Shown here piece after piece: positions 1-8,979 of a stretch of DNA of 64,000 nt (positions are counted from its first letter, which is position 1; every line of letters begins with the position of its first letter). The notes under the pieces were generated by a model. The model searched no databases and was not told the origin of the DNA. It saw nothing but the letters and a program-made list of their open reading frames with translations. The stretch covers positions 173,525-237,524 of the forward strand of contig JARUKZ010000002.1 of the NCBI GenBank assembly GCA_029688955.1, read 5' to 3'. This DNA comes from Chitinispirillales bacterium ANBcel5 (GTDB lineage: Bacteria > Fibrobacterota > Chitinivibrionia > Chitinivibrionales > Chitinispirillaceae). Position numbers and translations under genes: made by a program.

Positions 1-816
1 TTTAGCAGAATGTTGAACGATCTTTTCAAGCTGTGAAGAGTAGGGTCTGCCTGTGGTGTCGATAGTTTCACTCAAACCATCAGTGTAAAGCAAAAGCTTA
101 TCACCTTTATCTAATCTAATGATTTTTTCGCGGTAAGAAACCTCGTTTTTGATTGCGGAGTGCCCGATAAGAGTTCCTTCTGTATTTAGGGAAAAAAGCT
201 GAGCACTCTCTTTTCGATAAAGGTAAGGTGCAACATGCCCTGCGTTGGAGAAGATAAATTTTCCACTCACTCTGTCATACAAAGAGAGGAACGCAGTTAA
301 AAAATAACCATCATTTATATACTTGCCGAGCTCTTCGTTAACGTAATAAAACACTTCAGAAGGACTGTACCCGGCTTTAAGGGCATGAATAAAGAGTATT
401 TTTGCCATTCCACCGATCATGGCAGCAGTTCTGCCCGATCCTCTAACGTCGTACATTAATAGTGCGGTTTTCTGGTAAGGTGTTACCAGGAAATCGTAAT
501 AGTCTCCCCCCACCTCTGAATGTGGTATGGAAAGGGCAAAAACTTTTAACCCAGGAGGGTCAGGCAAAGAAGACGGGGTAAGTGCAGAGTGTATAGATTT
601 AACAAGGTTCTTTTCCTCTTCCAGTATCTCATCCTGAGTTTTGAGGTTCTCCTTTATAACCTTCAACTCCGTATTTATAGAACGATTTTCTTTTTTTAGG
701 TTCTCGTTCTCTTTTTTAATTTGCGCACAGGTCCTCTTAAAATACCGACAGTATCGCAGCAGGCGCTTAAGACGAGATCGAAGCAGCGTATTTGAGCTAA
801 CCGGCTCTCTGTCCAT
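1..816 (-). CDS. SpoIIE/RsbU-type PP2C serine phosphatase (3' end cut by window edge)
   Basis: The reverse strand is open from an ATG at 816 through to base 1, so 272 codons are visible and the C-terminus lies outside the window. Residues about 20-70 are rich in Lys, Glu and Leu and look like a coiled coil. After this comes a SpoIIE-type phosphatase domain with GGDYYDF, a DVRGSGRTAAM segment (family DVxGKG) and LYTDGLSE, which carry the acidic metal-binding residues. Family members dephosphorylate anti-anti-sigma proteins or act as response outputs. The start lies 5 bases after the rhomboid stop, so the two are probably co-transcribed. No sensor or receiver domain is visible in the part seen. 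The partner protein is unknown. Confidence 0.85.
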   Translation of the reverse strand, partial: MDREPVSSNTLLRSRLKRLLRYCRYFKRTCAQIKKENENLKKENRSINTELKVIKENLKTQDEILEEEKNLVKSIHSALTPSSLPDPPGLKVFALSIPHSEVGGDYYDFLVTPYQKTALLMYDVRGSGRTAAMIGGMAKILFIHALKAGYSPSEVFYYVNEELGKYINDGYFLTAFLSLYDRVSGKFIFSNAGHVAPYLYRKESAQLFSLNTEGTLIGHSAIKNEVSYREKIIRLDKGDKLLLYTDGLSETIDTTGRPYSSQLEKIVQHSAK

Positions 817-821
817 AAAGG

Positions 822-1667
822 TTACCGGAAAAGATTAAAAGGTAATATACCCTTTTTTTTCAAACGCTCTTTATCCATTTTTGCTGCCTTCTTCAGAGTT
901 TTCTTTTCTGAAGGAGAGAGTGAATCCATCCCTTCACGTGCAATTTTTTCGAGTATGGGATCAACCTGCTCCTCAAAATACCTCTTTCGATTTACCTGCC
1001 CCTGCACATTTGCTGTTCGCTTTCGCTGATTCCAGGAATTGATTACTCTGATATACCAACCATAAAGGTGGGAATATGATTTAAGATACCCGTATCCAAC
1101 TGCAATGCCACCAAGATGTGAAAGATGAGAGATGCCACCTCCGGCAGGCCCTATTGAGCCAAAAAGGGAATAGACGGCAAACCCTATCACGAAATACTTT
1201 ATTTTTATCGGAATAATAAAAAAGAGCAAAATCTGACGGTCAGGCCAGTAATATGCGCAGGCTGTTAACACTCCAAGCACCGCACCAGAAGCACCAATAA
1301 CATGTATAGACCTTCCTGCCGGATCAAGAAGACTAAAGAGAGAGAAAAAGGCTGCCCCTATTCCACAAATAAAATAAAAGGTTAGAAATCTGCGTGGCCC
1401 CCAGTGACTCTCCAGATCCATTCCAAACATATAAAGCACAAGCATATTAAAGAGGATATGAAAAATACTGGTGGTAGAGTGAAGGAACATGTACGTGACA
1501 GTTCGCCAAAGCTGTCCCTGAAGAAAGGTCTCGTATGGAACCAATGATCCAAAATCAAATACAAATGTACCTATACCCGGGAGTAACTGAAGAAGATAAA
1601 CGGCAACGTTTGCAATAAGTAGTGCACGCAATGCTCTTCCGGTGGTCGAATACCCATGATATCTCAT
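822..1667 (-). CDS. rhomboid family intramembrane serine protease
   Basis: A 281-aa polytopic membrane protein. It has the rhomboid catalytic serine in GASGAVLG (Ser127) and the histidine in SHLSHLGG (His184), as well as the His/Asn-containing FLHSTTSIFHILFN segment of TM2. Rhomboids cleave transmembrane substrates within the membrane. A long charged cytoplasmic tail follows from about residue 215 and is rich in Lys, Arg and Glu. The start has a good ribosome site (GGAG, 5 bases before the ATG). It lies between coaD and the SpoIIE-type phosphatase on the same strand. The substrate cannot be read from sequence. Confidence 0.92.
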   Translation of the reverse strand: MRYHGYSTTGRALRALLIANVAVYLLQLLPGIGTFVFDFGSLVPYETFLQGQLWRTVTYMFLHSTTSIFHILFNMLVLYMFGMDLESHWGPRRFLTFYFICGIGAAFFSLFSLLDPAGRSIHVIGASGAVLGVLTACAYYWPDRQILLFFIIPIKIKYFVIGFAVYSLFGSIGPAGGGISHLSHLGGIAVGYGYLKSYSHLYGWYIRVINSWNQRKRTANVQGQVNRKRYFEEQVDPILEKIAREGMDSLSPSEKKTLKKAAKMDKERLKKKGILPFNLFR

Positions 1668-1743
1668 ACAAGCTCCAGCCTGTTTAAATAAAGTGTTATG
1701 GTAGAAAAAAAATACTTACAGTAATCAAAAAGAGCGTTTAAAG

Positions 1744-2235
1744 CTATCTGTTCTTTTTTAGTTTTTTTATAAGCTGCTCTTTCACAAATTCCGGCACAAA
1801 GGTACAAACCTGACTTCCAGCCCCATGCTGTGCAATTTGTTTTACCAGAGTTGAATTGAGATAAATATACTCAGAACTGGGCATAAGAAAGACGGTTTCG
1901 GCACTATCCAGAAGATTTCTGTTGGTAAAAGCCATCTGAAACTCATAATCAAAATCGGATATAGCCCGCAAACCTCTGATAATTGCAGTAGCGTTATACT
2001 CACGAACACAATCGACAATGAGTCCCGAATAGCTTATAACTTCAATGTGGGGAACATGTGCAAGAGCCTCACTTACCATATCCACCCGTTCCTCAACTGT
2101 AAAAAGAGGATTTTTGCCCGGATTAGATGCAACCACCGCAATCACTTTTTTAAATATTTTTGATGCTCTGACTGCAATATCTATATGGCCATAGGTAACG
2201 GGATCAAAAGTTCCGGGATAAATTGCTGTAGGCAT
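1744..2235 (-). CDS. coaD: phosphopantetheine adenylyltransferase
   Basis: 163 aa, the usual length for CoaD. It makes dephospho-CoA from 4'-phosphopantetheine and ATP, the fourth step of CoA synthesis. The N-terminal nucleotidyltransferase signature is present (YPGTFDPVTYGHIDI, a TxGH motif), as are the substrate-binding region IIRGLRAISDFDYE and the C-terminal nucleotide motif NSTLVKQIA. It lies 40 bases downstream of rsmD on the same strand, the classical rsmD-coaD pairing. Confidence 0.97.
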   Translation of the reverse strand: MPTAIYPGTFDPVTYGHIDIAVRASKIFKKVIAVVASNPGKNPLFTVEERVDMVSEALAHVPHIEVISYSGLIVDCVREYNATAIIRGLRAISDFDYEFQMAFTNRNLLDSAETVFLMPSSEYIYLNSTLVKQIAQHGAGSQVCTFVPEFVKEQLIKKLKKNR

Positions 2236-2275
2236 AAAGCAAAAACAATTCCTTTATTTGAAAACAATTAAACGT

Positions 2276-2824
2276 TTAAATCTTATAGAACTCTATTACA
2301 GAACTACTGTAAATCCTGCTGTCCCACAGATTTTCCTTACTTTGCGGTGCAGGGGCAGTTTTTTCGCCTTTTAAACGGCGCCTTTCATAAACAAGTATTC
2401 CAGACTCCAGCAGATGCTCAAACATTCGAGGTACGAGTGTAGCAAGAATTTCGTTATCATAGGGCGGATCGTAAAAGATGATACTGTAGCGTCTTGATGT
2501 GGAGAAAAGTTTCTGAATATCTTCACGATATACTCTTACTCTATCCTCCACTCCCAATTGTACTCCATTTTTATAAATCTGATCTGCGACTTTTTTATCT
2601 TTCTCGTAAAAATCTACCCTTGAAGCACCTCTACTGAGCATTTCAAACCCCATAGCACCACTTCCAGCACACATATCAGCAACAATTGCACCGGTTATTT
2701 TTTTCTTTAGTATTTCGCTAACCGATTCTCTCGTTCGCTCAAGAGTGGGCCTGAACCGTTCATCTTTAAGCGTCACATTGAGCATACGCCCCTTGAGCTC
2801 ACCGGAAATTATTCTTAGACGCAT
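2276..2824 (-). CDS. rsmD: 16S rRNA (guanine(966)-N(2))-methyltransferase
   Basis: 182 aa, full length for RsmD. The start MRLRIISGELKGR is typical of the family. The SAM site VADMCAGSGAMGFEMLSRGA corresponds to the usual DLFAGSGALGLEALSRGA, and the catalytic FYDPPY motif is seen. The enzyme methylates G966 of 16S rRNA. It starts 9 bases after the pilN-like gene and precedes coaD, so pilM/pilN-like, rsmD and coaD probably form one transcript. Confidence 0.95.
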   Translation of the reverse strand: MRLRIISGELKGRMLNVTLKDERFRPTLERTRESVSEILKKKITGAIVADMCAGSGAMGFEMLSRGASRVDFYEKDKKVADQIYKNGVQLGVEDRVRVYREDIQKLFSTSRRYSIIFYDPPYDNEILATLVPRMFEHLLESGILVYERRRLKGEKTAPAPQSKENLWDSRIYSSSVIEFYKI

Positions 2825-2833
2825 TTATTTCAC

Positions 2834-3736
2834 CTATTCTTTAATGGTGAAAAGTACATCCAGATTCACGCTGATACGGTCACCGCCTAAGGCAGCTATT
2901 TTAATCTTCTCAAAAGCGCCGGGCACCTCTTCTTTATTAAGAGCCAGGATAAATCGAACAAATTCCCTGTAGGTCGCATCCCCTTCTACTCTATATAAAA
3001 TTCTTCTGTACCGACCTATCTTCTCGCTTGAAATCTGGTTTAATGATGATCTTAAATTAACACCATTTTGCGATGCCAATGAACTGAACTGCCTGATTAA
3101 GGTATTAAGTCCTTCCCTGTAGGGCAGATTATCCAGCACTTTAAAAGGATCGGCTTCCCCTAAACCAAAAGTGGCCTGACAGGTAACCACAAATCTATAC
3201 CCATTCTCTCCATCAGATTTTATATAGGACAGTGGCGGTGGAAGGAGCTCCAAACGCTCTTGTTTTAAAGAATTGAAAGTTGCTCCAATAGCATCCCTGG
3301 ATGAAGCAAAACCTAGTGCATAAAAGGTTTGAAAACTATCTATTTCAAGTGAAACAAGGTTTATCTCAGGACTCATTACCCGATCAATAACTTCGATTAC
3401 TCTTTTTGCAAAGAGTACTTCATATTTAATCTTCTCGGCAACAGACATTTTTTCATACGGAACTCTCAGCGGGATTCGCTCATCTGGTGTAGAATCAACA
3501 TCTCTGACAACATCTTCCACCATATCGGGCCTGTAGCGGGTAGAAGGTTTAACTCCCGATGATAGAAGTTCCTTTTCAGTTTCACCATCTGTGTGTGACT
3601 GAAAAATGGTTACAGCCCCAATGACGGCGATAGCAAGCACAGCAAAGAGTGCAACAGGCAAAACCACTTTTGTGCCTGCCTTTAGCACTGACGGCTTTTT
3701 ACGTCCTGAATTTTTCTGAAGATTGATTCTTATCAT
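2834..3736 (-). CDS. PilN/PilO-like inner-membrane pilus or secretion assembly protein
   Basis: 300 aa. The start MIRINLQ followed by a basic stretch and a single membrane segment at about residues 25-47 is characteristic of PilN. The rest is periplasmic. The C-terminal 60 residues (YREFVRFILALNK, then alternating beta strands ending LDVLFTIKE) resemble the ferredoxin-like domain of PilO/GspM. At 300 aa it is longer than ordinary PilN, so it may combine PilN and PilO roles; that is inference. Its ATG overlaps the stop of the pilM-like gene by 4 bases. No pilO, pilP or pilQ follows; rsmD comes next. Confidence 0.6.
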   Translation of the reverse strand: MIRINLQKNSGRKKPSVLKAGTKVVLPVALFAVLAIAVIGAVTIFQSHTDGETEKELLSSGVKPSTRYRPDMVEDVVRDVDSTPDERIPLRVPYEKMSVAEKIKYEVLFAKRVIEVIDRVMSPEINLVSLEIDSFQTFYALGFASSRDAIGATFNSLKQERLELLPPPLSYIKSDGENGYRFVVTCQATFGLGEADPFKVLDNLPYREGLNTLIRQFSSLASQNGVNLRSSLNQISSEKIGRYRRILYRVEGDATYREFVRFILALNKEEVPGAFEKIKIAALGGDRISVNLDVLFTIKE

Positions 3737-4686
3737 AGTATATCTTGGTTTCCACGCAGTGCCAGGCCTACCGAAACGGCAAGCTGTGCAGCATAGTTCT
3801 TTAACATCTCCTGCTCTAATTCCAAACCACAGTCAATTTTGCGAAAAGGATCAAGAAGCTCAGAACCTCTAAGCGACTGCAGAACAGAAGATCGGTAACT
3901 CTGTTCTGAAAAAAGTGACCCCGAAAGGAACAATTTTGCTGTTGCAATGAAATCATCGAATTTATTCTGACTTAAAATTCTAACTGATTCTTCATATAAC
4001 CTTTTAGCATATTGAGCGGGTTCCATCGCTTCAATATTGTGCACAAGTATCGAATAATCTATAAATGAGCCCGAAATGGTTAAAATGATTTTGGTTATAT
4101 CCGATTCCCCATGAATCAGAACTTTTGGCTGAGTGAGTTCTTCCGGATAATTGGCCTCAAAAACATTAACCAGTGCAAACAAATCTATATCGATAATAGC
4201 GGGGTTGAGCTTTATAGTTTTAACGGCACCAGAAAGACGCTCCAGAGCAGTTTTTCTCATGGCTGCAATCAAAAAGTTTTTTGCACCCTGATTCTGAAGC
4301 GAGTTATAGTCAAAAGCGTAGTCATCTATTCCCGAGATAATCTGCTGAGCTAATTCCCACTTAAAGACATCTTCTACATCCTCTTCCTCCCAATCGATAC
4401 CAACCTTCTTTATAATGGCATTATCGGCAGGAAGTGAACAAATGACGTTTTTTCCCGGGAACTGGAACTTTTTCCGTACGTTTTTAAGCTCTCCACACAC
4501 ACAGTCCCAATACTGCTCCTTCTCAGAATGATCAAGAGGCAAAATCGCTACCTGCTCTATAGCCTGACTCTGGGAAGAGAATTGGGAGATGCTTATATAG
4601 TCATTCTGGAAATCGAGACCACTGATACTGAGCTGTGATTTCATAATTTCTGAGGTATTCCATTCTTTAAAACTGTACCCAGTCAT
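3733..4686 (-). CDS. PilM/GspL-like actin-fold assembly protein
   Basis: About 317 aa. The beginning ISGLDFQNDYISISQFS and the following alternating strands resemble the first subdomain of PilM, and KWELAQQIISGIDDYAFDY corresponds to the PilM region that interacts around the second subdomain. PilM binds the N-terminal tail of PilN, and the adjacent gene is PilN-like with a 4-base overlap, which supports the call. The nucleotide-binding motifs are not clear. The start is uncertain: a GTG at 4689 is directly followed by an ATG at 4686, and another ATG lies 14 codons further in (MKSQLSISGLDF), which would be the more usual PilM beginning. Confidence 0.6.
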   Translation of the reverse strand: MTGYSFKEWNTSEIMKSQLSISGLDFQNDYISISQFSSQSQAIEQVAILPLDHSEKEQYWDCVCGELKNVRKKFQFPGKNVICSLPADNAIIKKVGIDWEEEDVEDVFKWELAQQIISGIDDYAFDYNSLQNQGAKNFLIAAMRKTALERLSGAVKTIKLNPAIIDIDLFALVNVFEANYPEELTQPKVLIHGESDITKIILTISGSFIDYSILVHNIEAMEPAQYAKRLYEESVRILSQNKFDDFIATAKLFLSGSLFSEQSYRSSVLQSLRGSELLDPFRKIDCGLELEQEMLKNYAAQLAVSVGLALRGNQDIL

Positions 4687-4876
4687 CACCTTAAGCTGAC
4701 TGGAAGATATGCTCCTAATTGAAGCACTGTAAGGTGCGCACTACCTTGATTTGCTCATGCTACTGTAAGAATTTGGACATGCCACTATACTATAACTAAT
4801 TTAAATATCGTTTTTTGAAGCACAAGGGGGCAAATTCTTCTGCTTGGAAGAATAAAAGAAGATGGTTTGGTGTTAG

Positions 4877-5266
4877 TCATGGACACAACTTTTCAGCAAT
4901 CTGCTCAAGCCGCACAGGACCAATACCTTTAACTTTAATCAGCTCTTCTTTCTCTTTGAAATCACCTGTACCATCTCTGTAATCGATAATTCGCTGAGCC
5001 AGTACAGGTCCGATTCCAGGCAGTGTAATGAGTTGATCGGTGCTTGCGCTGTTTATATCTATGCACTCCAGCTCTACCTTTTGAGGCTCAGAGACATAAA
5101 GCAGCCCTACTTCGTTTCCTTTTAGTGTGGAATCAAAAGATACCACAGTTCCGGTAGAATCGATCTGTTCGATTCCTGAAGCGCTGCTCTCAGGCGCGCC
5201 GGCATAGATCAGAAGCAGTATTGCAGTGATCCACATGAGAATAAGAACAACTCTTCTGCCTTTCAT
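4877..5266 (-). CDS. ComEA-like helix-hairpin-helix DNA-binding protein
   Basis: 129 aa. An N-terminal hydrophobic segment (about residues 5-25) would anchor or export it. The C-terminal 65 residues are a double helix-hairpin-helix of the ComEA type: INSASTDQLITLPGIGPVLAQRI and then KVKGIGPVRLEQIAEKL. ComEA binds double-stranded DNA during uptake; the same domain also occurs in uncharacterised exported proteins. It begins 8 bases after the stop of the HD-GYP regulator, so kdsB, the regulator and this gene probably form an operon. The nearby pilM/N-like and PilB-like genes make a DNA-uptake or pilus link plausible but unproven. Confidence 0.8.
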   Translation of the reverse strand: MKGRRVVLILMWITAILLLIYAGAPESSASGIEQIDSTGTVVSFDSTLKGNEVGLLYVSEPQKVELECIDINSASTDQLITLPGIGPVLAQRIIDYRDGTGDFKEKEELIKVKGIGPVRLEQIAEKLCP

Positions 5267-5274
5267 GTGGGCTC

Positions 5275-6705
5275 CTAAATTATTTCAAGAAACGCATCCA
5301 CCACAACAGGGTCAAACTGCCTGCCCCTTTCCTTAAGCAATATACCAAATGCCACTTCTTTTGAAAGCGATTTTCTATAGGGCCGGTCAGAAGTCATCGC
5401 TTCAAAAGCATCTGCAACACTTAAAATTCTGGCACCAAAAGGTATTTGATCTCCTTTAAGTCCAGAAGGGTAGCCGCCTCCGCAGTAAAATTCATGATGA
5501 TGAAGCACAAAAGGCACAAGCTCCTTTAAGGAAGGTACGTCACTGAGTATTCTTGCGCCAAGCTCCGGATGTCTCTTTATCTGCTCAAACTCCTCCAGTG
5601 TAAGACGTCCGGGTTTGTTTATTATTAACTCACTTATACCGATTTTTCCTATATCATGGAGCAGACCGGCATATTTCACAAGCTCAATGGCAGATTCTGA
5701 CAACCCCAGGTGTCGTGCAAGAATAACAGTGTATTTCATCACATTTTCAGAATGACCATGTGTGTACTTATCCTTTGCCTCAACGGCCAGTGCAAATGCT
5801 TTAATCGTTTTAAGGTAGTTGTTTCTGCTGCTTTGGTAAAGCTTTGCGTTCTCAATGGATATACTTGCCTGTGATGTAAGTACATTAAGTATTTCAAGAT
5901 CAAGATTTGAAAATGGTAAGCGATCTTTAAAACGGATAAGTATCAGTACGCCGATAATACGAGTCGGTGTTTTTAAAGGAAAAACGATATAGGAGCGAAG
6001 TTGGGGTGGCACAGGATATAATCCCAAACCTACCTCCTTACCCGCTTCCATAACAAGGGGCTCCTCTCGTTCCATAACCCACTTCGAAGCACACTTAAAA
6101 GCAGAGCTAAGCCAAAAGGCTCGTTCAAAAATGGTGCCGCCCATGGCGGAAACACTTAGTTTTGATGCTGCATTCTGCAGCAGTAATACACCACCATCCC
6201 CTTTGGTAATTTTTATGGAATAATCGATAAATTTTCTGTTAAGCTCATCAAGATCCAAAGTAGTTGCAAGCACTTTGGTAATTTCATGAAGAGAAACGAG
6301 TTTGGAGAACAGAAGATTCTCCTCCTCTATCTCCCTGTTTAAAAATGCCCTTCTTACTTTTTCACCTATCTCTTCAAGATGAAATGGTTTGGTAAGATAA
6401 TCAAAAGCACCGAGTTTTAAACCCTCGATAGCAGATTCGATACTTGGATAGCCCGTTGTCATCAGTACCGGAATTTTGATTCCAGAACAGTTAATCCATT
6501 TAAGAAGATCGACTCCAGACATCCCCGGCATCTGAATATCGGTAACCATTAAATCTATCTGCTTTGACTGAATCGTCTCAATCGCTTCCTGTGCAGAGCA
6601 GGCAGTATATACAGCGTATCCTTTGCCTTGAAGAAACTGCGAAAGCACGTCACAAATCGTCTCTTCGTCATCAGTTATCAATATCTGCTTTGAGTCGTTG
6701 CTCAT
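5275..6705 (-). CDS. response regulator: REC-GAF-HD-GYP c-di-GMP phosphodiesterase
   Basis: 476 aa. Residues 7-120 are a receiver domain (acidic pair DDE at 12-14, phospho-acceptor Asp56 in VTDIQMPG, TTG and KPF motifs). Residues about 140-290 fit a GAF domain. The C-terminus is HD-GYP: HDIGKIG, HPELGARIL, HHHEFYCGGGYP and DAFEAMTSDRPYR. All metal-ligand motifs and the GYP loop are intact, so it should hydrolyse c-di-GMP. It begins 2 bases after the kdsB stop. No histidine kinase is adjacent. A pilus-type ATPase with putative c-di-GMP-binding repeats lies at 11.2-13.1 kb. Confidence 0.93.
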   Translation of the reverse strand: MSNDSKQILITDDEETICDVLSQFLQGKGYAVYTACSAQEAIETIQSKQIDLMVTDIQMPGMSGVDLLKWINCSGIKIPVLMTTGYPSIESAIEGLKLGAFDYLTKPFHLEEIGEKVRRAFLNREIEEENLLFSKLVSLHEITKVLATTLDLDELNRKFIDYSIKITKGDGGVLLLQNAASKLSVSAMGGTIFERAFWLSSAFKCASKWVMEREEPLVMEAGKEVGLGLYPVPPQLRSYIVFPLKTPTRIIGVLILIRFKDRLPFSNLDLEILNVLTSQASISIENAKLYQSSRNNYLKTIKAFALAVEAKDKYTHGHSENVMKYTVILARHLGLSESAIELVKYAGLLHDIGKIGISELIINKPGRLTLEEFEQIKRHPELGARILSDVPSLKELVPFVLHHHEFYCGGGYPSGLKGDQIPFGARILSVADAFEAMTSDRPYRKSLSKEVAFGILLKERGRQFDPVVVDAFLEII

Positions 6706-6707
6706 AT

Positions 6708-7442
6708 CTATCCGTTTTTGTTTTTCTGATATTCCCGGAAACGTTTGAGATCCTCAGGTGTATCGATACCAAAAGATTTAAAATCATGTATCACACATTT
6801 GATTTTCATCCCATGCTCAAGAGCCCGAAGTTGCTCCAAACTCTCCCTTTTTTCAAGCACACCTTCTGGGAGTGAACAAAAGTGCTTAAGCCCAAACTTT
6901 GTAAACCCATATATTCCATGATGTTTGTAAAAGCTCTCTTCACCAGAGCCCATACCATAAGGAATTAAAGATCGTGAAAAGTAGAGCGCTTCTCCCTTGA
7001 GATTTAATACCGCTTTCACCACATGGGGCGTTTCTACCTCTGTTATTTTAGCATTGGAGAGAACAGTTAGCAAGCTGTTATCATCAATTTTTTGCAACTC
7101 TGCACAAAACATTCTCATCACTTCAAGTGGTATATTGGGCTCATCTCCTTGAAGATTAACAACATAAGAGCAGTCACTGCCACCAATCGCTTCATTAACC
7201 CGATCTGTACCACGGGTATGATCTTTTGATGTCATGACAGCAACACCACCATGTTTATCAACAGCCTCAACAATCCGATAATCATCTGTCGCCACTACGA
7301 TTTCTGTAAACACCCCTGCTTTCTGCGCATTTTTGTATGCCCACATAACAAGAGGTAAACCCATAATTTCCTGGAGTGGTTTTCCTGAAAGTCGGCTTGA
7401 ACCGTAACGGGCAGGAATCACACAGATAATTTTTTTATTCAT
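6708..7442 (-). CDS. kdsB: 3-deoxy-manno-octulosonate cytidylyltransferase
   Basis: 244 aa, typical of KdsB. It activates Kdo as CMP-Kdo for lipid A-core assembly. Seen motifs are CVIPARYGSSRLSGKPL at the N-terminus, VVNLQGDEPNI around residues 95-105, and the region RSLIPYG followed by HHGIYGF. It is the first gene of a tight group with the HD-GYP regulator (2-base gap). Its presence supports an LPS-bearing outer membrane. Confidence 0.96.
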   Translation of the reverse strand: MNKKIICVIPARYGSSRLSGKPLQEIMGLPLVMWAYKNAQKAGVFTEIVVATDDYRIVEAVDKHGGVAVMTSKDHTRGTDRVNEAIGGSDCSYVVNLQGDEPNIPLEVMRMFCAELQKIDDNSLLTVLSNAKITEVETPHVVKAVLNLKGEALYFSRSLIPYGMGSGEESFYKHHGIYGFTKFGLKHFCSLPEGVLEKRESLEQLRALEHGMKIKCVIHDFKSFGIDTPEDLKRFREYQKNKNG

Positions 7443-7546
7443 ACGTTTATCTCCAATTGTTTCTTATACTACTACTTAAATATTTTGACCTGTACTGTTT
7501 GAGCTATATACCCACCCGACTAATCACGTTCACTTATACGCAACTA

Positions 7547-8419
7547 TTAATTGCTGAATGAATAGGTAAGCCCGATAGAAGAGGTGGTTTTATAGCGAAT
7601 GTTCCGATCCACTTCTCTATCATAAAGAGCCTGAAGATTAAGTTGTACCATCACATAACGATTTATATTTATTGACAATGTATTATCCCATGAGATGTCA
7701 GGATAGCGCCAATAATCATCATCACCTTCTTCTTCAGACCTTATCAGTGCCATATATACCGTTAAACGACTGATAAATTTTAACCATTCATCCTCATTAC
7801 TCTGAGTATAATTACCGACCACCTCAAGCCCGGCATCGTTGGTTCGCCTGGTTTCCCGAAGCATGGTTAAAGTGTCAAGTGCATCCCGGTCGATATGGTA
7901 TCTGCCTGCGGCACCGAGTCTAAAGCTGAGTACCAGATTATCCTCTCTGAATATATCACGTATCGCACCCATTGAACCAGTAATTTCAACAGGATTAAAA
8001 TATCGGGTATAAGCAGTATCTCTCTTATCAACAAACCTTGATGTCAACCCCAAACTGGTATAAGGATCAATAAAAGCGCGAAGTGGAAATCTAAATACCG
8101 TTTCGATATCTATGTAATCGGTAGAAACAAACGGTGAAGACCAGTTGCCGGTTTCTTTATCCTGTGTTTTTGTTTGGCCAAAGCCAATTTTAAAAACACT
8201 TTCATTCTCCAGCCACTGTGTGATGGCGCGTCGTGCGGTGGTGTTTGTCTGAGCCTGCCAGGTTAAACTCCCCATATCGCCACCATCCCAGTTCTGGGAG
8301 TAATAATTTAGAGCTAAAGAGAGATTTGAAACAGAAGAAATCTTCCAGGCATTATTTTGCTGAGAGTAAGCTAAAGCGATAAAAACCAGCATACCAGTTA
8401 TACATTTTAGAAATAACAA
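7547..8419 (-). CDS. outer-membrane beta-barrel protein (DUF3078-like)
   Basis: About 290 aa from a TTG at 8419, chosen because AAGGGG stands 7 bases before it and because it gives a clean signal peptide (hydrophobic residues 2-16, then AYSQQ). A longer frame runs up to 8473 but has no ribosome site. The mature part starts with strands around NLSLALNYYSQNWDGGD and continues as alternating amphipathic strands rich in Tyr, Trp and Arg, ending with LTYSFSN, as in outer-membrane barrels. The W-x-GG pattern and overall layout recall DUF3078 proteins of Bacteroidota/Fibrobacterota. Substrate unknown. Confidence 0.7.
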   Translation of the reverse strand: MLFLKCITGMLVFIALAYSQQNNAWKISSVSNLSLALNYYSQNWDGGDMGSLTWQAQTNTTARRAITQWLENESVFKIGFGQTKTQDKETGNWSSPFVSTDYIDIETVFRFPLRAFIDPYTSLGLTSRFVDKRDTAYTRYFNPVEITGSMGAIRDIFREDNLVLSFRLGAAGRYHIDRDALDTLTMLRETRRTNDAGLEVVGNYTQSNEDEWLKFISRLTVYMALIRSEEEGDDDYWRYPDISWDNTLSININRYVMVQLNLQALYDREVDRNIRYKTTSSIGLTYSFSN

Positions 8420-8605
8420 TTCTAAACCCCTTTTTAAAAGCGTGTAACTAATTTTCTTATAACAAGTCCACAAATATATAAAAAAACAGTTTATGGCCTC
8501 AAATCAATTTTTTTATACAGCTCTAACAGGGGTAAAAGCGATTGTAACTTTTGGCATGATTAAGGAAGATAGAGTGGTCCAGCAGAAGCTTTATATAGAT
8601 TAAGC

Positions 8606-8635
8606 CTTAGCTGCTATGAAAAAAAAGCAGCTAAG
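8606..8635. other. perfect 10-bp hairpin downstream of gatC
   Basis: Bases 8606-8615 and 8626-8635 are exact inverted repeats around a 10-base A-rich loop. It lies 30 bases past the gatC stop. There is no T tract on the exit side of either strand, so it is not a textbook intrinsic terminator, though it could end or protect the gatC transcript. Confidence 0.6.
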
Positions 8636-8665
8636 AGCTAAAAGTGGTTTTCGCAATGCCTATAT

Positions 8666-8953
8666 TTACCCACCAATAACTTTAGGAATAGCAAAATGCC
8701 CCTTTTTAACCTTTGGGCCATTAGCCAATACAGATTCATTACTTAAGGATGGAATTTCCACATCATCCCTTAAAGGATCATGGGTTGGTTCCACAAAGCA
8801 GGTAGGCTCTATTTGGGATGTATCGATTTGATCGAGTTGATCAATGTATCGCACAATAGAACCAAGTTGCGCGGTGAAATTTTCCACCTCGTGATCCGAG
8901 AGCTTTAGACGAGCTAATTTTGCCACATACAGTACTTTTTCTTTATCAATCAT
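8666..8953 (-). CDS. gatC: Asp-tRNA(Asn)/Glu-tRNA(Gln) amidotransferase subunit C
   Basis: 95 aa, normal for GatC. The start MIDKEKVLYVAKLARLKLSD and the segment YIDQLDQIDTSQIEPT are family hallmarks, and the C-terminus (LRDDVEIPSLSNESVLANGPKVKKGHFAIPKVI) matches the belt that wraps GatA. GatCAB amidates mischarged Glu-tRNA(Gln) or Asp-tRNA(Asn). gatA and gatB are not adjacent; the upstream neighbour is the PcrA-like helicase 26 bases away. Confidence 0.93.
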   Translation of the reverse strand: MIDKEKVLYVAKLARLKLSDHEVENFTAQLGSIVRYIDQLDQIDTSQIEPTCFVEPTHDPLRDDVEIPSLSNESVLANGPKVKKGHFAIPKVIGG

Positions 8954-8979
8954 CTCACTATCCTTTTACTTGGTTATAT

